DNA of 64,000 bases. Source: Pseudomonas helleri. Lineage in GTDB: Bacteria; Pseudomonadota; Gammaproteobacteria; Pseudomonadales; Pseudomonadaceae. Below, piece after piece: positions 29,876 to 40,128 of this stretch. The DNA is taken from NCBI RefSeq assembly GCF_009600315.1, contig NZ_WIWC01000009.1, forward strand, positions 62,001 through 126,000, in the 5' to 3' direction. Each line of letters opens with the position of its first letter. Position 1 is the stretch's first letter. The position numbers and the translations under genes are program-made. The notes under the pieces were generated by a model, which saw nothing but the letters and a program-made list of their open reading frames with translations, did no database searches and was not told where the DNA came from.

Positions 29876-31150
29876 ATGCAGGACGAGTTCAACGACCCGC
29901 TCTGGCGCCAGATCATTTCTGGTGCGCAGATGCTCTTCGTGGCCTTTGGCGCGTTGGTGTTGATGCCTCTGATTACAGGCCTCGACCCCAATGTTGCGCT
30001 GTTCACGGCGGGTCTCGGGACTCTGCTGTTCCAGATCGTGACCCGGCGCCAGGTGCCGGTCTTTCTGGCGTCGAGTTTTGCGTTTATCACCCCGATCATT
30101 CTCGCTAAAGGCCAATTTGGCCTGGCTGCGACGATGGGCGGCGTCATGGCAGCCGGTTTCGTGTACACCTTTCTCGGGTTTGCCGTGAAGATCAAAGGCA
30201 CCGGTTTTATTGACCGCCTGCTGCCACCCGTAGTGATTGGCCCGGTCATCATCTCGATCGGCCTGGCGATGGCCCCGATTGCTGCACACATGGCCATGGG
30301 CCGTGCGGAAGATGGCACCGAACTGATCCACTACCAAACCGCCATGCTGATCTCGATGCCAGCCCTACTGACCACATTGATCGTGGCGGTATTCGGTAAA
30401 GGGATTTTCCGTCTGGTACCCATCATTGCGGGCGTGCTGGTAGGTTTTGGCATGGCGTTCTACTTCGGTGTCGTCGACACCGCCAAGATCGCCGCTGCGC
30501 CGTGGTTCGCCTTACCGCACTTCACAGCCCCCGAGTTCAACTGGCAGGCGATTCTGTTTATCGTCCCCGTGGCGTTGGCCCCGGCCATTGAACACATTGG
30601 TGGCGTGATAGCCGTGGGTAGCGTAACTGGCCGCAACTACTTGAAAAACCCGGGTCTGCATCGCACGCTGTTCGGTGACGGCATTGCCACCACCGCAGCG
30701 GGTTTGCTGGGCGGCCCACCCAACACCACCTACGCCGAAGTGACGGGCGCGGTGATGCTGACCAAGAACTACAACCCGAAAATCATGACCTGGGCAGCGA
30801 TCTTCGCCATCAGCCTGGCCTTTATCGGCAAGTTCGGCGCATTGCTGCAAAGCATACCGGTGCCGGTGATGGGCGGGATTCTGTGCCTGTTGTTCGGTTC
30901 GATCGCAGCGGTGGGCATGAACACCCTGATTCGCCATCAAGTCGACCTCAGTGAAGCGCGCAATCTGGTGATTGTGTCGGTCACTCTGGTATTTGGTATT
31001 GGCGGCGTGCTGATCGGCACCGGGATGGGGCCGGAAGACTTCGGCCTTAAAGGCATCGCGCTGTGCGCCATTGTGGCGATTGCGCTGAATCTGATACTGC
31101 CGGGTAATGACAGCTGGAAAAAGAAGAAAGGTGATGAGCCGATTATCTAA
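29876..31150 (+). CDS. uraA: uracil permease (NCS2 family)
   Basis: Proton-coupled uracil importer. The 424-residue protein has about 14 membrane segments and the NCS2 features: ALAPAIEHIGG (the conserved Glu of TM8) and LLGGPPNTTYAEVTGAV (the substrate-binding half-helix with the second conserved Glu). I chose the ATG at 29876, one base after upp, giving the family start MQDEFNDPLWRQIISGAQMLFVAFG. It forms the classic upp-uraA salvage operon. Confidence 0.95.
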   Translation: MQDEFNDPLWRQIISGAQMLFVAFGALVLMPLITGLDPNVALFTAGLGTLLFQIVTRRQVPVFLASSFAFITPIILAKGQFGLAATMGGVMAAGFVYTFLGFAVKIKGTGFIDRLLPPVVIGPVIISIGLAMAPIAAHMAMGRAEDGTELIHYQTAMLISMPALLTTLIVAVFGKGIFRLVPIIAGVLVGFGMAFYFGVVDTAKIAAAPWFALPHFTAPEFNWQAILFIVPVALAPAIEHIGGVIAVGSVTGRNYLKNPGLHRTLFGDGIATTAAGLLGGPPNTTYAEVTGAVMLTKNYNPKIMTWAAIFAISLAFIGKFGALLQSIPVPVMGGILCLLFGSIAAVGMNTLIRHQVDLSEARNLVIVSVTLVFGIGGVLIGTGMGPEDFGLKGIALCAIVAIALNLILPGNDSWKKKKGDEPII

Positions 31151-31157
31151 ATCGGCT

Positions 31158-31272
31158 TGACCCTCACCCCAACCCTCTCCCAAAGGGAGAGGGGGCTTGA
31201 TCGATGACACTGCACACATTTGATTTGGCTTTTAGTCCCCTCTCCTTCCGGGAGAGGGTTAGGGTGAGGGGC
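31158..31272. repeat. inverted repeat pair between convergent uraA and hemH
   Basis: The segment 31158-31196 (starting GACCCTCACCCCAACCCTCT) and 31237-31272 are imperfect inverted copies about 40 bases apart; each also holds a smaller inner hairpin (CCCTCTCCC...GGGAGAGGG). This is a dispersed REP-like sequence common in Pseudomonas intergenic regions. Here it lies between two converging genes and probably acts as a bidirectional terminator. Confidence 0.75.
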
Positions 31273-31281
31273 TTTTGACCT

Positions 31282-32307
31282 TCAAAGCGCCATCGGCGCC
31301 CGCTCACACAACGCATTCAGCGCTTTAGCCCACTCAGGGTTGTCATTGAGACACGGCACCAACACCAACTCCTCGCCCCCAGCCTCAATAAACTGCTCGC
31401 GCCCACGATCGCCAATCTCTTCCAGGGTTTCAATGCAATCGGCCACAAACGCCGGGCACATCACCAATATCTTCTTCACCCCTTGCTTGGCCAACGCATC
31501 CAGACATACCTCGGTGTAAGGTTCGATCCACTTCGCCCGTCCCAAACGGGACTGGAACGCGACTGACCATTGCCCTTCTGCCAACCCCATGCGCTGCGCA
31601 AAAGTCTGCGCCGTTCGCAGGCACTGCGCCCTGTAGCACGTAGCCATGACCGACGGCGACGCATACTGGCAGCAGTCCTCACTCTTCAAACAGTGATTGC
31701 CGGTGGGATCGAGCTTATGTAAATGCCGCTCGGGCAAACCATGAAAGCTCAGCAGCAGATGATCATAATCCTGCTCAAGATGCGGCCTGGCACTCTCCAC
31801 CAACGCATCAAGGTATTCAGGCTGGTCATAAAACGGTTGCAGAATTGAAAACTGAACCGCCAGTTTCCTGGCTTTGACCACACGTTTGGCTTCTTCAATC
31901 ACCGTCGTCACCGTACTGTCGGCGAACTGCGGGTAAAGCGGCGCCAGCGTGACCTTTTTAATCCCTTGAGCTGCCAAACGGGTCAACACCGTATCAATGG
32001 ACGGCTCGCCATAGCGCATGGCCAGTTCCACCGGTCCCTGTTTCCACTCCTTGGTCATGGCCTGCTGCAAGCGGCGACTAAGAACTACAAGCGGTGACCC
32101 CTCGTCCCACCAGATAGACGCATAGGCATGGGCTGACTGCTCGGGACGCTTGATCAGAATCAGCGACACGATCAAACGCCTCAAGGGCCACGGCACGTCA
32201 ATCACGTACGGGTCCATCAAAAACTGGTTCAAATAGCTGCGTACATCCGCTACCGAAGTAGAAGCCGGAGAACCCAGGTTAACCAGCAAAAGCGCGTGCT
32301 CGGTCAT
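31282..32307 (-). CDS. hemH: ferrochelatase
   Basis: Inserts Fe2+ into protoporphyrin IX, the last step of haem synthesis, at the inner face of the membrane. The 341-residue protein has the ferrochelatase signature with the catalytic His ([13 protein letters not shown]) and the conserved Glu region near the C-terminus ([15 protein letters not shown]). The ATG at 32307 gives [16 protein letters not shown], the family start. It is 13 bases downstream of the TIGR01777 epimerase and adjacent to the light-regulated cluster; porphyrins are photosensitisers, so the neighbourhood may be functional. Confidence 0.96.
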   Translation of the reverse strand: MTEHALLLVNLGSPASTSVADVRSYLNQFLMDPYVIDVPWPLRRLIVSLILIKRPEQSAHAYASIWWDEGSPLVVLSRRLQQAMTKEWKQGPVELAMRYGEPSIDTVLTRLAAQGIKKVTLAPLYPQFADSTVTTVIEEAKRVVKARKLAVQFSILQPFYDQPEYLDALVESARPHLEQDYDHLLLSFHGLPERHLHKLDPTGNHCLKSEDCCQYASPSVMATCYRAQCLRTAQTFAQRMGLAEGQWSVAFQSRLGRAKWIEPYTEVCLDALAKQGVKKILVMCPAFVADCIETLEEIGDRGREQFIEAGGEELVLVPCLNDNPEWAKALNALCERAPMAL

Positions 32308-32320
32308 GCAACATCCTATT

Positions 32321-33223
32321 TCAGAGGCGGGCGGACAAATCATCCAGCGCCGCACGTAAATCAGTGAACTGAAAAGTGAACCCGGCGGCCAGCAATCGGG
32401 CCGGTGTCGCCCGCTGACCACCCAGCAATAACAGTGACAACTCGCCCAACCCAACCCGCAGTACAAAGGCGGGCAACGGTAAAAATGCCGGGCGATGCAA
32501 CACTTGACCCAAAGTTTTTGCGAATTCGGCATTACGTACAGGATGCGGCGCGCAAGCATTATAAGGGCCGCTCGTGGCATTCTGATGCACAAGAAAATCA
32601 ATCAGGGCGATTTGGTCTTTGATATGAATCCACGGCATCCATTGCCGACCATTGCCTATCGGCCCACCTAGCGCCATCTTGAAAGGCAACAACAAACGCG
32701 ACAAAAAGCCGCCTTCAGCCGCCAGCACCAAGCCCGTGCGCACCAACACCACACGAATACCCAAGGCCTGAGCACGCTGCGCTGTCTCTTCCCACGCGAT
32801 GCACAGATGGCTGGCGAAGTCGTCATTGACCGGCGGCGACTCCTCCGTCAATTCGCGCTCGCCACCATCGCCGTACCAGCCCACCGCCGAACCGGAAACC
32901 AATACCGAAGGCCTTTGCTCGCGGCTTTCAAGCCAGGCCACGAGTGTTTCAGTCAAGGTTATTCGGCTGCTCCACAGCACGGCCTTACGCTTGCGAGTCC
33001 ACGGCCGATCCGCTATCGGCGCACCGGCCAGGTTAATCACCGCATCGATCGGCTCCTGACCCAGCTCTTCAAGAACGGCAACGGCTCTGACCCCCTCACC
33101 ACACAATTCCCTCACTCGCTCAGGGCGCCGACTCAACACACTCAGGCGATAACCTTTGGCCAACCAATGCCGGCAAAGTTGGCGACCGATCAAGCCTGTA
33201 CCGCCGGTCAGCAAAATGTGCAT
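32321..33223 (-). CDS. TIGR01777-family NAD(P)-binding epimerase (YfcH-like)
   Basis: An extended short-chain dehydrogenase/epimerase of 300 residues. The N-terminal Rossmann motif is [11 protein letters not shown] (residues 7-17), and [15 protein letters not shown] matches the YfcH/SDR39U1 group. A C-terminal DUF1731 segment ([17 protein letters not shown]) completes the family architecture. Substrate unknown. It is transcribed with hemH and diverges from the renalase gene, sharing the region with the candidate PplR-type site at 33347-33370. Confidence 0.87.
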   Translation of the reverse strand: MHILLTGGTGLIGRQLCRHWLAKGYRLSVLSRRPERVRELCGEGVRAVAVLEELGQEPIDAVINLAGAPIADRPWTRKRKAVLWSSRITLTETLVAWLESREQRPSVLVSGSAVGWYGDGGERELTEESPPVNDDFASHLCIAWEETAQRAQALGIRVVLVRTGLVLAAEGGFLSRLLLPFKMALGGPIGNGRQWMPWIHIKDQIALIDFLVHQNATSGPYNACAPHPVRNAEFAKTLGQVLHRPAFLPLPAFVLRVGLGELSLLLLGGQRATPARLLAAGFTFQFTDLRAALDDLSARL

Positions 33224-33325
33224 GAGGTGATCCTCGCTGTAAGTTTTATCGGATTCACTGGTCTATTTTTAAAGGAGGCCTATTTTTCAGAGCTTCTGAC
33301 CTGACAGAAGAATAGGCCAGACTGA

Positions 33326-34617
<1,292 letters not shown>

Positions 34618-34658
34618 CAACCGACCCTGCGCTGCGAACCTTCAAACCCCATAAATAG

Positions 34659-34684
34659 TTGTACAAGTAATTTGACTTGTACAA
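34659..34684 (+). promoter_or_regulatory. PplR-type operator 1 (overlaps -35)
   Basis: A perfect 26-bp palindrome with 10-bp arms TTGTACAAGT / ACTTGTACAA around a 6-base centre. It contains TGTACA-N12-TGTACA at 34660-34683, an exact fit to the PplR1-binding consensus of P. putida light-inducible promoters. It overlaps the -35 hexamer TTGACT (34672-34677) of the promoter below, a position suited to repression. Confidence 0.85.
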
Positions 34685-34699
34685 CACCAAGCCTATGAT
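34672..34699 (+). promoter_or_regulatory. sigma-70 type promoter for the DUF523-phrB-ufaM segment
   Basis: TTGACT (34672-34677), 16 bases, TATGAT (34694-34699). The promoter lies between two identical-type operators: operator 1 covers the -35 and operator 2 starts 10 bases after the -10, over the likely start site. It should drive the genes from 34757 to 42697, which follow with almost no gaps. Confidence 0.75.
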
Positions 34700-34708
34700 G
34701 AACTCAAG

Positions 34709-34734
34709 TTGTACATCTTACAAAAGATGTACAA
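34709..34734 (+). promoter_or_regulatory. PplR-type operator 2 (downstream of -10)
   Basis: A second perfect palindrome with 10-bp arms TTGTACATCT / AGATGTACAA and a 6-base centre, containing TGTACA-N12-TGTACA at 34710-34733. It is exactly 50 bp from operator 1, close to five helical turns, so proteins bound at both would sit on the same DNA face and could interact across the promoter. Confidence 0.85.
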
Positions 34735-34756
34735 GAAATTCTTGGAGGTTCATCAC

Positions 34757-35725
34757 ATGGCCAACGACACCTCAACCCATTGCAAGCCCAAAATCGCCAT
34801 CAGCGCCTGCTTGCTGGGCGCCGAAGTTCGCTTTAACGGCGGCCACAAAGAATCGCGGCTGTGCAGTCAGGCCTTGAGTGAGCATTTCGACTTTGTGCCC
34901 TTGTGTCCTGAAGTCGCCATTGGCCTGGGGATTCCGCGCCAACCCATCCGTCTTGTCGGCGACTCGGCCAAGCCCCAGGCGGTAGGTAGCGTCGACAGCA
35001 CGCTGGATGTGACCCACGCACTGCATGACTACGGCGCAAGCATGGCAGCAACGCACACTGACATTTGCGGCTACATCTTTATGCAAAAGTCGCCTTCCTG
35101 TGGGCTTGAGCGGGTCAAGGTGTATCAGGATGGCGGCCGTCCGGCCGAGTTGAGCGGGCGAGGTATTTATGCGAATGCCTTTTGCGCCGCGCATCCCGAT
35201 TTACCTGCCGAAGAAGACGGCCGCTTGAACGACCCCGTCCTGCGTGAAAACTTCCTGACCCGGGTTTACGCCTACAGCGCGTGGCAAGACTTACTCAAAG
35301 CGGGCCTCACCCGCCGCTCGCTGACCGAGTTTCATGCGCGCTACAAATACCTGCTGATGGCCCATCACCCTGTGCAATACAAAACATTGGGCAATCTGCT
35401 GGGCAGCCTAGGGAAAAATCCCCCTCAAGCCATTGCCGCCCAGTACTTCAGCGAATTGATGAAAGCGCTGAAAAAATGCGCCACCCGACGCACGCATACC
35501 AATGTGCTGCAACACATCAGCGGCTACCTCAAGCAATCCATCAGCCGTGAAGACAAGCAAGAAATGCAGCAATTGATCGGGCAATACCTGCACGGTGTTG
35601 TGCCGTTGGTGGTGCCGCTTACGCTGCTCAAACATCACTTTCGCCTGCACCCGGATCCCTATATCGCGCGTCAGGTGTATCTGCAACCGCACCCTGAAAA
35701 CCTCAGCCTGCGCAATGCGATCTGA
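34757..35725 (+). CDS. DUF523 and DUF1722 domain protein (YbgA-like)
   Basis: A 322-residue two-domain protein. The N-terminal DUF523 (about 10-160) carries a conserved Cys-rich pattern: ISACLLGAEVRFNGGHKE, CPEVAIGLGIPRQPI and MQKSPSCGLERVKVY. The C-terminal DUF1722 (about 190-305) resembles E. coli YbgA, which sits next to the photolyase gene phr in E. coli. No enzymatic role is established. The ATG at 34757 has a strong GGAGG site and is the first gene after the doubled operator. MerR follows 2 bases after its stop. Confidence 0.88.
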   Translation: MANDTSTHCKPKIAISACLLGAEVRFNGGHKESRLCSQALSEHFDFVPLCPEVAIGLGIPRQPIRLVGDSAKPQAVGSVDSTLDVTHALHDYGASMAATHTDICGYIFMQKSPSCGLERVKVYQDGGRPAELSGRGIYANAFCAAHPDLPAEEDGRLNDPVLRENFLTRVYAYSAWQDLLKAGLTRRSLTEFHARYKYLLMAHHPVQYKTLGNLLGSLGKNPPQAIAAQYFSELMKALKKCATRRTHTNVLQHISGYLKQSISREDKQEMQQLIGQYLHGVVPLVVPLTLLKHHFRLHPDPYIARQVYLQPHPENLSLRNAI

Positions 35726-35727
35726 CC

Positions 35728-36662
35728 ATGACTGATGACCGATCCATGACTAATAACCCAGACACCGACTACAGCCAGGCACTGGCTGAAGGCTGGCGGC
35801 CGATCCGCGAAGTGGCCCGCATTACCGGCGTGAATGCCGTCACGCTGCGCGCGTGGGAGCGCCGCTATAGCTTGATCGTTCCGCACCGCACGGCCAAAGG
35901 TCACCGCCTGTATTCACCCGACCAGATTCTGCGCATCAAGCACATCTTGACCTGGCTTAATCGCGGGGTATCAGTGAGTCAGGTGAAACCGCTACTGGAC
36001 TCTGCGCCCGCCTACCACGAGCCTGTCGATAATGACTGGCAGGCGTGGCGGCAGGCCCTGACGCGGGCAATCAGCGAACTGTCTGAGCGTAAGCTTGATG
36101 ACAATGTGAATCAGGTGATGTCGCTGTACCCCGCACGCACGCTCTGCAAACAGCTATTAATCCCGCTGATCAGCGATCTGGAACAACGCTGGCAAGGCCA
36201 GTTCGGCATGCAGCTGGAGCGCGCCTTCTTTAACTCCTGGTTACGCAGCAAATTGGGGGCGCGTATTTACCACAATAATCGCTCAGTCAGCGGCGCTCCC
36301 GTTCTGCTGATCAACCAGTCGTCCCAACCCTTTGAAGGGGGTTATGGCTGACCGCCCTACTGGTCAGCAGCAGCCATTGCCCGGTTGAAGTGTTCGATAC
36401 ACCTGTTCCCGCTGGAGAACTTGGGTTGGCTGTCGAACGCCTGAAAGCCCGCGCCGTGGTGCTCTATTCGAGCCAAGCCTTGAATACCCAACTGTTGCCC
36501 AAGCTATTGGCCGGGATCAATTGCCCGATTGTGATAGCCGGAACCTGTGTCTGTATCCACAGCACGGAACTGGTCATCACTGCCACCGAGATTGCCGGAT
36601 TGACGCTTGCCAACGATCCGCTTGAAGCCCACCAGCAACTCGACCAGCTCGGTCTTATATAA
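35728..36662 (+). pseudogene. MerR-family LitR/PplR-like photoregulator, frameshifted
   Basis: The first part (35728-36351, 207 codons) has a MerR winged helix (WRPIREVARITGVNAVTLRAWERRY onward, about residues 23-90) and most of a cobalamin-domain-like C-terminus, ending abruptly at a TGA after PFEGGYG. The remaining 100 codons continue in the +2-shifted frame to 36662 (VEVFDTPVPAGELGLAVERL and onward). One extra G in the GGGGG run at 36337-36341 would fuse the two into an intact protein of about 310 residues. The DxHxxG B12-binding motif is absent, as in class II LitR proteins, so a LOV partner would sense light. Either a true inactivating mutation or a homopolymer sequencing error. Confidence 0.82.
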
Positions 36663-36675
36663 GCAAGGAATTGAC

Positions 36676-38121
36676 ATGCAACTTATCTGGCTACGCAACG
36701 ACTTGCGCCTATCTGACAACACCGCGCTGAGCGCCGCCGTCCAACGCGGTCCCACTGTGGCCGTGTACCTGATCAGCCCACAACAATGGCTGGCCCACGA
36801 CGATGCGCCGTGCAAAGTGGATTTTTGGCTACGCAATCTAGCCACCTTGAGCGACAGCTTGCACGCCTTGAACATTCCCTTGCTGATTAGAACGGCTGAT
36901 ACATGGGATCAAGCCCCTGCCGTGCTTCTTGAGTTGTGCCAGCAACTTGGGGTTGAAGCGGTACATGCCAATCAGGAGTACGGCATCAATGAAACCCGTC
37001 GCGATGAAGCCACCACTCAGGCTCTGCAAGCCCAAGGCATAGGGTTCCACAGCTACCTGGACCAACTCCTGTTTCAGCCGGGTTCTGTGCTCACGCAGTC
37101 GGGTTCATATTTTCAGGTCTTCAGCCAGTTCCGCAGAATCTGCTACAACCACCTGCACCGCGCACTTCCGGCAATCGTCGAGTCGCCCCAGGCACAAACA
37201 GCCGTATCTATCGAACGCGATGCCATTCCACAATCGGTCGACGGTTTTACCCCGCCCACCGAATCATTGCGCGCGCTGTGGCCTGCTGGCGAACGTCATG
37301 CCCAGCAACGGTTGGCGCACTTTGCTGATGAGCAAATTCATTACTACCAGGATGAACGCGATCTGCCCGCCAAACCCGGCACCAGCCAGATTTCGGCCTA
37401 CCTTGCAGCCGGAGTGATTTCCCCTCGGCAATGCTTACACGCGGCATTGCAAAGCAACCATGGCGAGTTCGAAAGCGGCAGCCCGGGCGTATTCACATGG
37501 ATCACTGAGCTGCTATGGCGTGAGTTCTACAAACACATACTGGTGGGCTACCCACGGGTATCGCGTCATCGCGCTTTTCGCCTTGAAACCGAATTCCTGC
37601 CGTGGCGTGACGCCCCCGAAGAACTGGCGGCGTGGAAAGAAGGCCGTACCGGCATTCCGATCATCGACGCAGCCATGCGCCAATTGCTGGACACCGGCTG
37701 GATGCACAACCGTCTACGAATGGTCGTGGCCATGTTCCTCACCAAAAACCTGCTGATTGATTGGCGCGAAGGTGAGCGCTTTTTCATGCAGCATTTAATT
37801 GATGGCGATCTGGCGGCCAATAATGGCGGCTGGCAGTGGAGTTCCTCGACCGGAACTGACTCAGTACCGTATTTCAGGATTTTCAACCCGCTCAGTCAGT
37901 CAGAGCGCTTCGACCCCGAAGGCCGCTTCATCAAACACTGGCTGCCGGAACTGGCCGACCTGAGCAAAAAGGAGATCCATAACCCTTCCATTGCCGGTGG
38001 GCTGTTTGGCGTGGCAGCTTACCCACGGCCGATGGTCGACCTGAAAAAAAGTCGCGAGCGCGCGCTCACCGCCTTTAAAAATCTGCCGTCGCGGGCACTG
38101 GCAGTAAGTGGCTATGAATAA
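36676..38121 (+). CDS. phrB: deoxyribodipyrimidine photolyase
   Basis: Blue-light-driven repair of cyclobutane pyrimidine dimers. The 481-residue protein has the N-terminal antenna-binding domain (MQLIWLRNDLRLSDNTAL) and the C-terminal FAD domain with the class I signatures WITELLWREFYKHIL, TGWMHNRLRMVVAMFLTKNLLIDWREGE and NNGGWQWSSSTGTDSVPYFRIFNP. I chose the ATG at 36676, with AAGGA 6 bases upstream. It directly follows the broken MerR gene, and its regulation by light through the upstream operators is known for the P. putida homologue. Confidence 0.96.
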   Translation: MQLIWLRNDLRLSDNTALSAAVQRGPTVAVYLISPQQWLAHDDAPCKVDFWLRNLATLSDSLHALNIPLLIRTADTWDQAPAVLLELCQQLGVEAVHANQEYGINETRRDEATTQALQAQGIGFHSYLDQLLFQPGSVLTQSGSYFQVFSQFRRICYNHLHRALPAIVESPQAQTAVSIERDAIPQSVDGFTPPTESLRALWPAGERHAQQRLAHFADEQIHYYQDERDLPAKPGTSQISAYLAAGVISPRQCLHAALQSNHGEFESGSPGVFTWITELLWREFYKHILVGYPRVSRHRAFRLETEFLPWRDAPEELAAWKEGRTGIPIIDAAMRQLLDTGWMHNRLRMVVAMFLTKNLLIDWREGERFFMQHLIDGDLAANNGGWQWSSSTGTDSVPYFRIFNPLSQSERFDPEGRFIKHWLPELADLSKKEIHNPSIAGGLFGVAAYPRPMVDLKKSRERALTAFKNLPSRALAVSGYE

Positions 38122-38884
38122 ACCTCGGCGTATCTGGTTGACGGGCGCCAGCAGCGGCATGGGCGCACACATGGCCGAAGAGCTGCTGAAAAGCGGCGCA
38201 CAGTTGGCGCTAACTGCCCGCACTCTTGCACCGTTGCAAGTGTTGGCCGAGCGTTTTCCCGGCCAAGTCCTGCTGGTGCCGGGGGACTTGACCGACCCTG
38301 CACAGGTGCGCGAAATCGGTCAGCAAATAGCTCACGCCTGGGGGGCGGTGGATACGGTGATTCTCAACGCCGGCACCTGTGAATATGTCGATGTTCGCCA
38401 TTTTGATGCCGCCTTGATCGAACGCGTCGTACGCACCAACCTTTTGGCCAACAGCTACTGCCTGGAAACGGCCCTGCCCTTGTTACGGGCAGGCCTGCGC
38501 CCGCATCTGGTCGGCGTCGTCAGCTCCGTCACCTTCTGGCCGCTACCACGCGCCGAGGCCTATGGCGCGTCTAAAGCCGGGCTGCGCTATCTGCTGGAGT
38601 CGCTGCGCGTAGATCTGGCCCATGAACACATCGACGTCACGCTGGTCAGCCCCGGTTTCGTCGACACGCCGCTGACTGAAAAAAATGACTTCCCGATGCC
38701 CATGCGCTGGTCGGCGCCAAAGGCCGCACAGCATATCTGCCAGCGTCTGGACAAACGGCCGCTGGAAATCGCTTTTCCTACGTTGTTTATCGCCATTCTG
38801 AAACTGCTGTCGAGCCTGCCCAAGCGCCTGCAATTGGCGATGGGCAAACGCCTGGCAAGAAACTCAGACGAGAAGTCCTCATGA
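38114..38884 (+). CDS. short-chain dehydrogenase/reductase (SDR)
   Basis: A classical SDR of 256 residues: cofactor motif TGASSGMGAHMAEEL (about 10-24), NAG structural motif (VILNAGTCEY) and a catalytic Ser / YxxxK pair (VSSVTFWPL and YGASKAG). Substrate unknown. It is conserved next to photolyase and the FAD oxidoreductase/DUF1365/Cfa genes in many proteobacteria, suggesting a role in the same lipid or photo-oxidative programme. The start overlaps the phrB end (ATG at 38114; a GTG at 38108 is possible), and the stop overlaps the next gene by 4 bases. Confidence 0.88.
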   Translation: MNKPRRIWLTGASSGMGAHMAEELLKSGAQLALTARTLAPLQVLAERFPGQVLLVPGDLTDPAQVREIGQQIAHAWGAVDTVILNAGTCEYVDVRHFDAALIERVVRTNLLANSYCLETALPLLRAGLRPHLVGVVSSVTFWPLPRAEAYGASKAGLRYLLESLRVDLAHEHIDVTLVSPGFVDTPLTEKNDFPMPMRWSAPKAAQHICQRLDKRPLEIAFPTLFIAILKLLSSLPKRLQLAMGKRLARNSDEKSS

Positions 38885-40128
38885 AAATCGCCATCATTGG
38901 CAGCGGCATCTCAGGGTTGACCTGTGGCTATCTGCTGCATAAAGAACACGACATTAGCGTGTTTGAGGCCAGTGATTGGGTGGGCGGACACACCCATACC
39001 GTTGACGTCAGCGTGAAAGGGCAACGGTATGCCATCGACACCGGATTTATCGTGTTCAACGACTGGACGTACCCCAACTTCATCAAACTGCTGGACCAAT
39101 TGGGCGTGACTTCCAAAGCCACTGAAATGAGCTTTTCAGTGCGCGACCCGAGCAACAACTTCGAATACAACGGCAACACCCTGAACAGCTTATTTGCCCA
39201 GCGCAGCAACCTGTTATCACCCGGTTTCTGGGGCATGTTGCGCGACATTCTGCGATTCAACCGTGAAGCCGTGCGCGACTTGCAAGAACAGCGCATTGCC
39301 GTTGACACGCGGCTGGGCGACTACCTGCAACAACGCGGGTACGGCCAACGGTTTATCGAGCACTACATAGTGCCCATGGGCGCAGCTATCTGGTCCATGT
39401 CACTGAACGACATGCTGGGTTTCCCTCTGCAATTTTTTGTACGCTTTTTTAAAAATCACGGTTTGTTAAGTGTCACCCATCGCCCCCAATGGCGGGTGAT
39501 CGAAGGCGGCTCCAGCGCCTACGTAAAACCACTGAGTGCAGGCTTTGCCGAAAAGATCCGCCTTAACTGTCCGGTCACCCGAGTCGAACGCGATGACCAA
39601 GGCGTCACGGTGCACAGCACCCACGGAAGCGAACGCTATGACAAGGTGATTTTTGCCTGCCACAGCGATCAGGCACTCAGGCTGCTGGCCGAACCCAGCA
39701 CCGCGGAGCAGCAGATCCTCGGCGCCCTGCCCTACGCTGATAACGATGTTGTGCTACACACCGACACGCGACTGTTGCCCGATAGACAACTGGCATGGGC
39801 CAGCTGGAATTATCGACTAAGCGATGCGGGACAACGCCTTGCCGCCGTCACCTACGACATGAACATCCTGCAAGGGATACAGAGCGACACTACGTTCTGC
39901 GTCAGCCTGAACCAGCGCGCAGCCATAGACCCGCACAAAGTGCTGGCCAGCTACACCTACGCCCATCCGCAATACAGCCTGAACGCCGTGGCCGCTCAAG
40001 GCCGCTGGCAAGAACTGCTGGGCGCGCAACACAGCTATTACTGCGGGGCTTACTGGGCCAATGGCTTTCACGAAGATGGCGTGGTCAGCGCGTTGCGCGT
40101 CGCCCAAGCTTTCGGCCAACGGCTATGA
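38881..40128 (+). CDS. FAD-dependent amine-oxidase-like oxidoreductase of the Cfa/UfaM cluster
   Basis: A 415-residue flavoprotein with the N-terminal FAD motif IIGSGISGLTCGYLL (about 4-18) and the C-terminal FAD loop YCGAYWANGFHEDGVVSALRVA. It belongs to the phytoene-desaturase/amine-oxidase superfamily branch that is almost always encoded beside DUF1365 and a cyclopropane-synthase-like methylase. A desaturase or oxidase acting on phospholipid acyl chains is a reasonable inference, by analogy with furan fatty acid pathways, but is not shown. Overlaps both neighbours by 4 bases. Confidence 0.87.
   Translation: MKIAIIGSGISGLTCGYLLHKEHDISVFEASDWVGGHTHTVDVSVKGQRYAIDTGFIVFNDWTYPNFIKLLDQLGVTSKATEMSFSVRDPSNNFEYNGNTLNSLFAQRSNLLSPGFWGMLRDILRFNREAVRDLQEQRIAVDTRLGDYLQQRGYGQRFIEHYIVPMGAAIWSMSLNDMLGFPLQFFVRFFKNHGLLSVTHRPQWRVIEGGSSAYVKPLSAGFAEKIRLNCPVTRVERDDQGVTVHSTHGSERYDKVIFACHSDQALRLLAEPSTAEQQILGALPYADNDVVLHTDTRLLPDRQLAWASWNYRLSDAGQRLAAVTYDMNILQGIQSDTTFCVSLNQRAAIDPHKVLASYTYAHPQYSLNAVAAQGRWQELLGAQHSYYCGAYWANGFHEDGVVSALRVAQAFGQRL

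Noticed and set aside
36390..36662. Independent 90-residue gene after the MerR frame
   Set aside because: It lacks its own ribosome site and reads directly as the continuation of the MerR effector domain after a one-base shift.
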